Shown: positions 1-6,390 of the stretch, piece by piece
How positions within the stretch are numbered: the first letter of the stretch is position 1
Layout of the letters: each line of letters begins with the position of its first letter
Translations under genes and position numbers: made by a program
Notes under the pieces: generated by a model
Database searches by the model: none
The model's input: the letters and a program-made list of their open reading frames with translations, nothing else
What the model was told of the DNA's origin: nothing
Assembly (NCBI GenBank): GCA_038522635.1
Contig: JBCBJZ010000147.1
Span: 1-8,948, forward strand
DNA: 8,948 nt
Source: JBCBJZ01 sp038522635
GTDB lineage: Bacteria > Pseudomonadota > Alphaproteobacteria > Rhizobiales > Hyphomicrobiaceae
Direction: 5' to 3'

Positions 1-32
1 TTGCGCCCAAAGTTGCTCTGCACTTTACGATT

Positions 33-94
33 AGATCATCTTTGGGCGATTTCGGGCTCACCTGTGGTGATCCCGATCGATCGCCCGATGATCT
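33..94 (-). repeat. Long imperfect palindrome at the 3' end of the VOC gene (element E1)
   Basis: Read on the minus strand, four arm blocks pair: AGATCATC with GATGATCT, GGGCGAT with ATCGCCC, CGGG with CCCG, and TCACC with GGTGA around a 3-base loop (ACA). That makes 24 base pairs with small internal bulges, including an AAA bulge on the 3' arm just before GATGATCT. The first two bases of the arm are the last two bases of the VOC stop codon TAG. The AAA-GATGA arrangement and the CTAG boundary recur in the elements at 1021-1118 and 2592-2703, so this is probably a divergent member of the same family. No T-run follows, so it is not a textbook intrinsic terminator, but it could end or protect the transcript. 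Confidence 0.7.
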
Positions 95-971
95 AGCCGT
101 TCCATGCGATAGCGAGGCCGTGCGCGGCTTCGGCCGGGATCAGCGCGCGGCTAGCGTTCGTCGGCGCGTCGGCCACGTCGATGACGATCGCGCAAAACAC
201 CGGCCCTCGATCGAGATCCGGCGCGAGCCCGTCAAAGCGCGCAGCCGTGGCGTCCGGCGTCAGGATCGATAGCGTTTGGCCATCATGGACGCAGGCGATG
301 CCGCCGTCGTGCGCCTGCGCTGGTACGCCCGTGACGGCCTGCGCAAAGTCGGCATAATCCGATGGGGCGGTTGCCGCCATCACCACCTCGCGCAGGCCCG
401 TGGCGCTGTTCGCGTGGGTTTGAAAGGCCGGCTTCCAGAATACGTCGGGAAACTTGTTGTGGCAGGTGAAGAAGGCGGCGCGCGGCATGGCAGGGTGGGT
501 TGCGAAGGTCAGTTCGAAGGCCACGCGGGCGGGCGTGCCGTCGGGCAGCGTGGTGGCGCGTTCGAAGGGAAACGTCTCGTAGGTGGGCAGCCCGCTGGCG
601 GCGAACGCGCGGGCATCGGCGCTGGCGTCTTCGCCCTTGTAGACCATCATCGACATGCCTTCCGCGCCAGGCGCGCCTTCTGCTGCGATGGCTTGATGGC
701 CCGCCTCCAGGAAATCGCGGTTATGGGCGCCGAAACTGAACCGCGCAGGCGAAGCCGCGAAAGCGTGCTCGCTGAGCAGGTGCGGGCGATCCACCTCGAG
801 CAACTCAATGAAGCTGCCGTTTGAAAACTGCGCGATGTGGTTGGCCGTTCCCCACGGGTGTTCGGCCCGCGGCGTCAGCGTGAAGCCAAGCTGCGTATAG
901 CGCGCGGCGGCGGCTTCAAGATCGTGCACGGCGACGACGATGTGATCGAAGCCGGTAGGGTTCTTGGGCAT
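93..971 (-). CDS. VOC family protein (glyoxalase-like domain)
   Basis: This encodes a 292-residue protein with the paired beta-alpha-beta-beta-beta layout of the vicinal oxygen chelate superfamily, closest in pattern to the Glyoxalase_3-type family. The N-terminal half opens with FDHIVVAVHDL (residues 8-18), and NHIAQFSNGSFIELLEV (44-60) supplies typical metal-ligand positions (H10, H45, E56 as candidates). The second half has HNKFPDVFW (171-179) and QTHANSATGLREVV (184-197), again typical of these proteins. The substrate cannot be told from sequence; relatives include dioxygenases, glyoxalase-like lyases and uncharacterised proteins. A longer reading from 1058 exists, but the ATG at 971 is preferred: AGGAG lies at 982-986, 10 bases upstream, and homology starts right after it. 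It lies downstream of the quinone oxidoreductase on the same strand, separated by 148 bases holding two palindromic elements, so it may have its own promoter. Confidence 0.87.
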   Translation of the reverse strand: MPKNPTGFDHIVVAVHDLEAAAARYTQLGFTLTPRAEHPWGTANHIAQFSNGSFIELLEVDRPHLLSEHAFAASPARFSFGAHNRDFLEAGHQAIAAEGAPGAEGMSMMVYKGEDASADARAFAASGLPTYETFPFERATTLPDGTPARVAFELTFATHPAMPRAAFFTCHNKFPDVFWKPAFQTHANSATGLREVVMAATAPSDYADFAQAVTGVPAQAHDGGIACVHDGQTLSILTPDATAARFDGLAPDLDRGPVFCAIVIDVADAPTNASRALIPAEAAHGLAIAWNG

Positions 972-1020
972 GGACCGTGTGCTCCTGTTGGCATCGCCGC
1001 TCAAAGCGCGCAAGCCGCGC

Positions 1021-1062
1021 CTAGAGTCGGTCCGCTTCAGCTGAAGCGGAACCGACATCTAG
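1021..1062 (+). repeat. CTAG-bounded palindromic element (E2)
   Basis: This is a 42-base near-perfect palindrome that begins and ends with CTAG. Its arms pair as CTAGA with TCTAG, GTCGGT with ACCGAC, and a perfect 18-base palindrome lies at the centre (1032-1049). Single extra A bases sit on the 3' arm. The inner CCGCTTCAG and the 5' boundary CTAGAG match the element at 2592, whereas the outer arm differs on both sides in a way that keeps pairing. It lies 50 bases upstream of the VOC start codon and points toward E3, tail to tail. Confidence 0.75.
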
Positions 1063-1118
1063 CTTTTGTTTTGCCGTTCATTTTTCGCCTCAGGTGATTC
1101 CACCTGAAGCGGATGAAC
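1063..1118 (-). repeat. Palindromic element after the quinone oxidoreductase gene (E3)
   Basis: On the minus strand, one base after the quinone oxidoreductase stop codon, GTTCATC starts a hairpin whose inner stem pairs CGCTTCAGGTG with CACCTGAGGCG (one G-T pair) around GAAT. A short A-run bulge and ATGAAC close the outer stem at 1076-1081. A tail GGCAAAACAAAA follows and runs into the CTAG of E2. It matches the tandem copies at 2594-2703 over nearly the whole unit, so it is a dispersed repeat. The A bulge and tail orientation follow transcription of the upstream gene. Confidence 0.8.
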
Positions 1119-1119
1119 C

Positions 1120-2142
1120 CTAAGCGCCGACCGTGAGAATAACTTTCCCGACATGCTCGCCCGCTTCAAGGTGCGCGTGGGCGGCAGCGGCATCTTCGAG
1201 CGCGAAGGTCTTATCGACGACGATGTCGATGTCGCCAGCAGCCACAGCGGGCATCACATGGTCGCGCAGGCCTTGCGCGATATCAGCCTTCACCGCATCG
1301 GAGCGTGCGCGCAACGTGGAGCCGGTCAGCGTCAAGCGTTTCACCATCGCGCGCTGCAGATTGACCGTCACCTCGCCACCCTTCTGGTAGGCAATGTTGA
1401 CGATGCGCCCATCTGGCGCCGCCGCCACGATGTTGCGATCCACATAGTCGCCGCCCACCATGTCGAGGATGACATCAACGCCGCGGCGTTCGGTGATGGC
1501 TTTGACGCGGGCCACGAAATCCTCGGTACGGTAGTTGATCGCATGATCGGCGCCGAGTTTGAGCGCGGCATCGCATTTGGCATCTGATCCGGCCGTGATG
1601 ATGACATGCGCCCCACGCGCCTTCGCGATCTGAATCGCAGCGACACCGATGCCGCTCGTGCCGCCGTGGATCAGGCAGGTCTCGCCTTCGCGCAGGCCAC
1701 CGCGCTGGAATAGGTTGTGCCACACGGTGAAGAAGGTCTCGGGCAAACCGGCGGCTTGCACCATCGACAGCCTGTCGGGGATGGCGAGGCACGCGCCCAC
1801 GGGTGCCACGCAGTACTGCGCGTAACCGCCACCGTTGACGAGCGCCATCACCTGGTCGCCCGGCCGCCAGGTCGCGTCGGCTCCAGGGCTGCAAGCCACG
1901 ACCGTGCCGGCGACTTCGAGCCCGGGCGTGTCGCTATGGCCTTCAGGCGCCGGGTAGAGGCCTTTGCGCTGCACCACATCGGGGCGATTGACACCGGCAG
2001 CGGCGACCTCGATCAGCACGTCTCCGGCTTCAGGGGACGGCGTTGGCCAGGCGACCGGCTTGAGAACCTCAGGGCCGCCCTTGCCGTCGATCCGCACGGC
2101 CGTCATGGTCGGGGGTGGTGTGGGCGTGCTGGTGGTGGTCAT
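1120..2142 (-). CDS. NAD(P)H:quinone oxidoreductase, zinc-independent MDR family (PIG3 type)
   Basis: This encodes a 340-residue medium-chain dehydrogenase/reductase of the quinone oxidoreductase branch, a predicted soluble cytoplasmic enzyme that passes electrons from NAD(P)H to quinones or related carbonyl acceptors. The N-terminal GroES-like domain (about residues 13-130) carries VNRPDVVQRKGLYP and the GLEVAGTV segment. The nucleotide-binding Rossmann domain shows LPETFFTVWHNLF (133-145) and the dinucleotide motif HGGTSGIGVAAIQ (159-171), which is characteristic of PIG3-like enzymes. The catalytic-zinc cysteine and histidine pattern of alcohol dehydrogenases is absent. A GTG at 2184 would add 14 residues; the ATG at 2142 is preferred because GAGG lies 5 bases upstream. 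An internal ATG at 2106 lacks a clear ribosome binding site. The gene is divergent from the DUF1192 gene and is followed at once by palindromic element E3. Confidence 0.93.
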   Translation of the reverse strand: MTTTSTPTPPPTMTAVRIDGKGGPEVLKPVAWPTPSPEAGDVLIEVAAAGVNRPDVVQRKGLYPAPEGHSDTPGLEVAGTVVACSPGADATWRPGDQVMALVNGGGYAQYCVAPVGACLAIPDRLSMVQAAGLPETFFTVWHNLFQRGGLREGETCLIHGGTSGIGVAAIQIAKARGAHVIITAGSDAKCDAALKLGADHAINYRTEDFVARVKAITERRGVDVILDMVGGDYVDRNIVAAAPDGRIVNIAYQKGGEVTVNLQRAMVKRLTLTGSTLRARSDAVKADIAQGLRDHVMPAVAAGDIDIVVDKTFALEDAAAAHAHLEAGEHVGKVILTVGA

Positions 2143-2315
2143 CGCGGCCTCGCGTTCGGCTGGGCAGGTGGGTGGTGGCACCACGCATACACGGGCGCTT
2201 CCATTGTTGGAACCGGCGAACCGTCAGAAGGATGCAGCGCGGGCCATGAGGCCGCGCCTGTGGAGCGCATCCCACACCGATGATGCGCGGCATGGAAAGA
2301 GGGGCGAAGCAGGCT
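2143..2315. promoter_or_regulatory. Divergent promoter region between the quinone oxidoreductase and DUF1192 genes
   Basis: This 173-base stretch must carry promoters for the two divergent genes, although I could not pick out convincing -35 and -10 boxes. Two dyads are visible: TTCCA-TTGT-TGGAA at 2199-2212, which has the shape of a regulator operator, and a GC-rich hairpin at 2237-2257 (GCGCGGGCC paired with GGCCGCGC, one bulged G). The operator reading is inference from symmetry alone. Confidence 0.4.
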
Positions 2316-2528
2316 ATGGCGAGCGATGCAGATGAGCCGGTGGGCGCGGCCACGCCGAAGGCAACCTTGGGCGAAGACTTAAGCCGCTTGTCGGTGGATG
2401 AGTTGGAGGCGCGCATTCAGGCGCTGCACGGGGAAGTGGAACGCGTAGCGGGCGAACTCGAGCGGCGCCGTGCGCATGTAAGTGCGGCCGATGCATTGTT
2501 TCAAAGCCGGGATAGGGATAGCGCCTGA
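2316..2528 (+). CDS. DUF1192 family small protein
   Basis: This is a 70-residue acidic protein of unknown function. The DUF1192 signature LGEDLSRLSVDELEARI spans residues 18-34 and is followed by a helical, heptad-like stretch (EVERVAGELERRRA, 40-53) and the typical C-terminal AADALFQS. It has no signal peptide or membrane segment, so a small cytoplasmic helical protein is expected. Upstream in-frame ATGs at 2280, 2283 and 2292 would lengthen it to at most 82 residues, but they lack a ribosome binding site. The ATG at 2316 has GAGGGG and AGG stretches nearby and gives the usual family length of 60-70 residues. As I recall, DUF1192 genes often lie next to quinone oxidoreductase genes in Hyphomicrobiales, which fits here. 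Confidence 0.85.
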   Translation: MASDADEPVGAATPKATLGEDLSRLSVDELEARIQALHGEVERVAGELERRRAHVSAADALFQSRDRDSA

Positions 2529-2591
2529 TGCCATGTTCGCACGCGGCTGCAAGACGCAGACCCGCGCCGTGCCGACAACTCAAACCGATGC

Positions 2592-2716
2592 CTAGAGTTC
2601 ATCCGCTTCAGGTGGAATCGCCTGAAGCGAAAGATGAACGGCAAACAAAGAGTTCATCCGCTTCAGGTGGAACCACCTGAGGCGAAAGATGAACGGCATA
2701 CAAAGAGTTTATCCGC
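2592..2716 (+). repeat. Tandem 55-bp palindromic repeats (E4, E5) plus truncated third copy
   Basis: Two units start at 2594 and 2649, exactly 55 bases apart, and differ at only four positions. A third start (AGAGTTTATCCGC, 2704-2716) follows after another 55 bases and then breaks off. Each unit folds as GTTCATC, then CGCTTCAGG, a short loop, the complementary arm, AAA, and GATGAAC, with a GGCAAACAA-like tail. In E4 the inner stem is 9 perfect pairs; in E5 the substitutions extend it to 12 pairs with one G-T pair. A CTAG at 2592-2595 marks the left edge, as in E2. The array lies 63 bases after the DUF1192 stop, in the orientation of that gene. Confidence 0.85.
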
Positions 2717-3163
2717 GCCCTTTACGCGGGCGCGCTGGGCAATCGTAGCGCCTGGGCCAAGCCGCGACCTTTTGTCAAGGGGCGCCGCTGAGGCAGGTCC
2801 GCTGCCAATTACATTTTTGAAACAAGGGATTGGCACGCTTGCCCTGCGCACGCCGGGCCACCTGGCGCTAGCCTTTGCCGGGACAAAAGTGTAAGCCCTT
2901 CGCGCAGTTCGATAGCGTATCATCAAACCTCTGGACCGTCGCGTTTCGGGCGTGAAACCGCTCGATCTGAGGCGGTACAGGGCAGGGCGCCGGTTGAGCC
3001 CTGGTTGAACCAAGCGAGCTAGGCCGGGGTCGGCCCGGGCAGCGTTGTTAGGCGCCGATTGCGGCGACGGCAACAGCGGCGTTCGGCCATTCGTGCTGGC
3101 GATTTGTGCCGGGCCGCCGCACCACGACATCAAACGGCATGACATCAAGGAGCGAGTGCAGCG
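2717..3163. other. Non-coding stretch upstream of the OmpA-family gene
   Basis: About 450 bases without a gene I can support. A 7-base-pair GC hairpin (CGCGCCC with GGGCGCG, 2714-2734) sits exactly where the third tandem repeat breaks off. A perfect dyad, TGCCAAT with ATTGGCA separated by 19 bases, spans 2803-2835 and encloses the most AT-rich patch of the region. A GC-rich inverted repeat lies around 3023-3040. The promoter and 5' untranslated region of the downstream gene must lie here, but I cannot place the start of transcription. The ribosome binding site of that gene is AAGGAG at 3147-3152. Confidence 0.5.
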
Positions 3164-6100
3164 ATGAAATGCAGACCTTGGCGTTGGCTTTGGGGGCTCC
3201 CGCTGGTCTTGGCCCTCACCTATCTCGCCGCCACCTTGGAGCAGGATCGCATCCACGCGGACCTGAGCACGCGCACGCAGGTGGCGTTGCAAGCCGCCGG
3301 GCTGAGCTGGGCGAAAACGCAGTTCAGCGGTCTTGACGGTGCGATTTCCGGCCGCGCTATCGATGATGAAGAGCTTCGCCGGGCGAGCACGATCGCAACC
3401 CGCGTGTGGGGCGTACGGGTGGTCGATAACCGCGCCGGCCTAATCGATAAGGCCGAAGCCTACGTGTGGGGTGCAGCGCTGCGCGGCAACCGCATCAAGC
3501 TCACCGGTTATGTTCCCAACTTGAAGCTGCGCCAGGCGATCGTCGGTACCGCGAAGGCAAACTTCCCCAACCGCCAGATCGACGACAATATGAAGCTTGC
3601 CCGCGGTGTACCCTCCCGCGATGTCTGGCTTGGTGGCGTCAGCTTCGCCCTGCGCCAACTGGGTTTCCTGGATACAGGTGCTGCGCAGCTCAACGGGACG
3701 CAGTTGTCGGTGCTTGGCCAGGCCCGCGACGGCGGCGCGTACCGTGCCGTTCAGACGGCCTTGCGCAACGGCCTTCCGACGGGTGTGACGCTCGCCAAGG
3801 CCGAGGTGAAGCCTGCGGTTGCAAGGCCGTTCCGCTGGCGTGCGGACTACGATGGTCGCCAGTTGGTTCTCAAGGGGCATGTGCCGAGCGAAAGTGCGCG
3901 TGAAGCGCTGACCGCAATGGCCAAAAAGGCCTACCCGAACGTCGCCGTGGTCGACCGGCTGGAAACAGCAAGCGGCGATCCGCCGGGCTGGTTGAGCGCG
4001 GTTAACGTAGCGTTGCGCGAATTGGCACGGACGACGAAGGGTTGGGCACGCTTCACCGACGCGCAGCTCAAGTTCGTGGGTGAAGCGCAAAAGGAGAAGA
4101 CGTCCAAATCGATCGCGGCCAATCTGGCGTCGGGGCTCCCCAACGGCTTCCGCCTCAAGACCGAGCTGACCTTCGTCGAAGCTGAGATCAAGCCGGTGAG
4201 CCCGTTCACCACCTCCATGTCGATCAACGCCGGCACTGTCTATCTCAACGGCTTTGTGCCCTCGCAGGAGCGCCGGCAAGCGCTGGTCGATGCCGTTAAG
4301 GCGCGCTTCAAGACGAGCGCGGTGGTGGACCGCATGCAGATTGCCGCCGGGGCGCCGCGCGATTGGCGCCTTTGCACGGGCATCGGCGTGACCGCGCTTG
4401 GGAAACTCAAGGGTGGGCGCTTCGAGCTTAGCGATCGGCGTCTCACCGTCACCGGGAGCACGCGCGATGAGGCGATTGCAAACGCGCTCGCGGGCGAGGT
4501 GCGCGCGTCTGCCGGGCGATCCTGCGATGCCGATGTGCGGGTCGATTTCGTGGCGCCGCCCGAGCCCAACCTGATCTGGCGTGTGGATCGGACCGGTGAA
4601 GGCGAAGTCCTCATGAGCGGCGAAGTGCCGAGCCTTGCGACAAAGACGATGCTGGTGCGCCGGGCGGGCAAGCTGTTCCCCAAGGCGCGCGTCATCGACC
4701 GCATGACGGTGAAGCCCGGATACCCGAAGAAATGGCGTCAGGTCGCAGCGACCGGTCTAGACCTGTTAGGGCGGTTGCGCACCGGGAAGGTGCGGCTTGA
4801 GGGGCAAGTGCTGCAGTTGAGCGGCGAAGCGGCCGACACGACGATCGTGACAGCGATCCGCGGGCGGCTCGCACAGGATTTACCGCGCGGCTATGCTGGT
4901 CAGAACGACATCGCCATCAAGTCCGACGCGATGATCTGGGCTGAGCAGGAAGCCAAGCGCAAGGCGCTCGCGAAAGCGGAAGCGGAACGTAAAGCGCGTG
5001 AAGAAGCCGAGCGTAAGCGCCGCGAAGAGCGCGAGCGCCGCCGGCTGGAGCGCGAGCGCGAGGCTCGTGAGGCGCGCGAACGGGCAGCCCGTGAAGCGCA
5101 AGCGCGTGCGCGCGCTGAGCGCGAGCGGCAGCGTCTTGAAGCTGAGCGTCAGGCACGCGAAGCCCGTGACGCGGCAGCCCGAGAAGAAGCGCAGCGCCGT
5201 GCCCGTGAAGCCGCCGCCCGCCAGGCGCGCGAAGAAGAAGCGCGCCGGATCGCCGAGCGTGAGGCGGCCGAACGTGCGCGCGCCGAGGCCGCCCGCGTCG
5301 CAGCCCTTGCCGCGGCCCGTGCGGAAGCCGAGCGTAAAGCGAAGGCTGAAGAAGCGGCCGCCGAGGCCGCCCGCCAGGCTGCCCGTCAGGTTGCTGCTGC
5401 CCGTCAGGCTGCCGCCGCGCGTGAGCGCGCCGAGGCTGCGCGCAAAGCCGAAGAGGCGCGTGCCCGTGTCCGCGCCGCCTTGGAGCGCCGCCGCGCCGAA
5501 GCCGAACGTGCCGCAAAGGCGCGCGCTGCGGCGCTGGCCAAGTTGAGCGCTGAAGAGGCCGCCCGCCGCCGCGCGGAAGAGGCTGCCGCGGAAGCGCGCC
5601 GCCAGGCTGAACTGGCGCGCCAACGAGCCGAAGAAGAGGAGCGTCGCCGCGCTGAAGCGATCGCAGCCGCACGCGCCGCGCAGGAAGCACGCCGGCGTGC
5701 TGAGCAGCAGGCCAGGGAACGGGCCGAAGAGGAACGTCGCAAGGCCGCCGAAGAGGCACGTCTTGCCGCCGCTCGCCAGGAAGCTGAGCAGGCCAAGGCC
5801 GCGCGCGTCGCCCGCCAGCGCGAAGAGGCAGCACGCCAGGCCGCCCTCAACGCGCGCGAGACCAAGCGGCAAAAGTGCGAAAGCGCCATGCAAAGCGTCG
5901 CGCGGACCGGCACCATCCTGTTCCGGCGCGGTTTTGCAACGCTGCGGCGCGGCAGCCGTCCGACGCTCGATCAGATCGCGCGGGCGGCCAACACATGCCC
6001 GAACTTGAGCGTGACGATCGAAGGCCATACGGACGCCGATGGCCCCACCGCGCGTAACCAGCGGCTCTCAGAACGTCGCGCTTCAACCGTGGTGCGCTAT

Positions 6101-6235
6101 TTGGTGCGTCAAGGCGTTGCCCGCGACCGGCTGAGCGCGGTGGGCTTTGGCGAAGCGCGTCCCATCGTTCCCAACACGTCGCCGCGTAACAAGCAGCGCA
6201 ACCGCCGCATCGAGTTTCGCGTGACCACAAAGTGA
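3164..6235 (+). CDS. OmpA-family protein with membrane anchor, four BON-like repeats and a very long charged helix
   Basis: This 1023-residue envelope protein probably ties the inner membrane to the cell wall. Residues 1-7 are short and basic, 8-24 form one hydrophobic span without a clear cleavage site, and no lipobox is present, so an uncleaved anchor with a periplasmic body is likely. A BON-like half unit (36-92) and four BON-like repeats follow, with G-x-V-P motifs at 115, 238, 363 and 486. Residues 592-904 contain no Gly, Pro or aromatic residue and are nearly all Ala, Glu, Arg, Lys and Gln. The C-terminal OmpA domain (905-1023) has IEGHTDADG (952-960), LSERRA (968-973), VGFGEARP and NRRIEFRV. 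D957 and R972 fit the diaminopimelate-binding pair of OmpA domains. C905 and C945 probably form a disulphide. The start is supported by AAGGAG 11 bases upstream. It leads a same-strand cluster with the next two genes. Confidence 0.92.
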   Translation: MKCRPWRWLWGLPLVLALTYLAATLEQDRIHADLSTRTQVALQAAGLSWAKTQFSGLDGAISGRAIDDEELRRASTIATRVWGVRVVDNRAGLIDKAEAYVWGAALRGNRIKLTGYVPNLKLRQAIVGTAKANFPNRQIDDNMKLARGVPSRDVWLGGVSFALRQLGFLDTGAAQLNGTQLSVLGQARDGGAYRAVQTALRNGLPTGVTLAKAEVKPAVARPFRWRADYDGRQLVLKGHVPSESAREALTAMAKKAYPNVAVVDRLETASGDPPGWLSAVNVALRELARTTKGWARFTDAQLKFVGEAQKEKTSKSIAANLASGLPNGFRLKTELTFVEAEIKPVSPFTTSMSINAGTVYLNGFVPSQERRQALVDAVKARFKTSAVVDRMQIAAGAPRDWRLCTGIGVTALGKLKGGRFELSDRRLTVTGSTRDEAIANALAGEVRASAGRSCDADVRVDFVAPPEPNLIWRVDRTGEGEVLMSGEVPSLATKTMLVRRAGKLFPKARVIDRMTVKPGYPKKWRQVAATGLDLLGRLRTGKVRLEGQVLQLSGEAADTTIVTAIRGRLAQDLPRGYAGQNDIAIKSDAMIWAEQEAKRKALAKAEAERKAREEAERKRREERERRRLEREREAREARERAAREAQARARAERERQRLEAERQAREARDAAAREEAQRRAREAAARQAREEEARRIAEREAAERARAEAARVAALAAARAEAERKAKAEEAAAEAARQAARQVAAARQAAAARERAEAARKAEEARARVRAALERRRAEAERAAKARAAALAKLSAEEAARRRAEEAAAEARRQAELARQRAEEEERRRAEAIAAARAAQEARRRAEQQARERAEEERRKAAEEARLAAARQEAEQAKAARVARQREEAARQAALNARETKRQKCESAMQSVARTGTILFRRGFATLRRGSRPTLDQIARAANTCPNLSVTIEGHTDADGPTARNQRLSERRASTVVRYLVRQGVARDRLSAVGFGEARPIVPNTSPRNKQRNRRIEFRVTTK
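3455..4918 (+). repeat. Four tandem BON-like protein repeats within the OmpA-family gene
   Basis: Four units at residues 98-214, 224-342, 349-465 and 471-585 share a first half with G-x-V-P and a V-V-D-R-M/L motif before G-x-P-x-x-W, and a second half with a Leu-rich helix and a V-x-G-x-A/T strand. The period between the G-x-V-P motifs is 123, 125 and 123 residues. The D-R motifs at 264, 389 and 512 keep the same period; the first unit has D-D-N instead. The family reading (BON, putative phospholipid or periplasmic ligand binding) rests on the repeat pattern known from alphaproteobacterial OmpA proteins. Unit 3 alone has two cysteines (C404, C454), a likely disulphide. Confidence 0.72.
4937..5875 (+). 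other. Coding region of a ~312-residue uninterrupted charged helix (TolA-like)
   Basis: This part of the OmpA-family gene encodes residues 592-904, with dense alternation of Ala-Glu-Arg-rich blocks such as EEAERKRREERERRR and AARQAARQVAAARQAA. No helix breaker is present. The pattern fits a single alpha-helix stabilised by i to i+4 salt bridges, or a long coiled coil, comparable in style to domain II of TolA. The middle (about 705-760) is richer in Ala and less charged than the ends. The biased codons also create long open frames on the other strand, which are not genes. Confidence 0.8.
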
Positions 6236-6390
6236 CGATGCGTGGTCGGGTTACCGGGTGGTGCGCGCTGCCAAGTGCGTCGCGCGCATCGTGCGTCTAA
6301 CATGAGGGGGAGGGGGCAAGGCTGGGTTCGCGCCGTTCGCAACGGCACCGCCCTGGCCGGTCCCATCGGCGAGCGTAGGAGTGAACGCGC

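Noticed and set aside
276..824. Plus-strand open frame of 182 codons opposite the VOC gene
   Set aside because: It is the complement of a well-supported enzyme gene with clear VOC motifs; composition is atypical for a real protein.
2594..2716. CRISPR array
   Set aside because: The 55-base units repeat in full with no unique spacers, and only two complete copies exist; these are palindromic tandem repeats.
2829..2850. Possible sigma-54 promoter at TTGGCACG
   Set aside because: The -24-like half fits, but the required GC at the -12 spacing is not present.
2634..2894. Plus-strand open frame of 86 codons after DUF1192
   Set aside because: It starts inside the palindromic repeats and reads them as protein; no ribosome binding site or family resemblance.
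2663..3292. Minus-strand open frame of 209 codons spanning the non-coding stretch
   Set aside because: It overlaps the start of the OmpA-family gene and the palindromic repeats, and its product shows no domain or signal.
4880..6028. Long open frames on the minus strand opposite the OmpA-family gene (382 and 305 codons)
   Set aside because: They arise from the Ala/Glu/Arg codon bias of the giant helix on the plus strand. Their products are low-complexity and have no recognisable domain, and the plus frame has an OmpA domain and a ribosome binding site.
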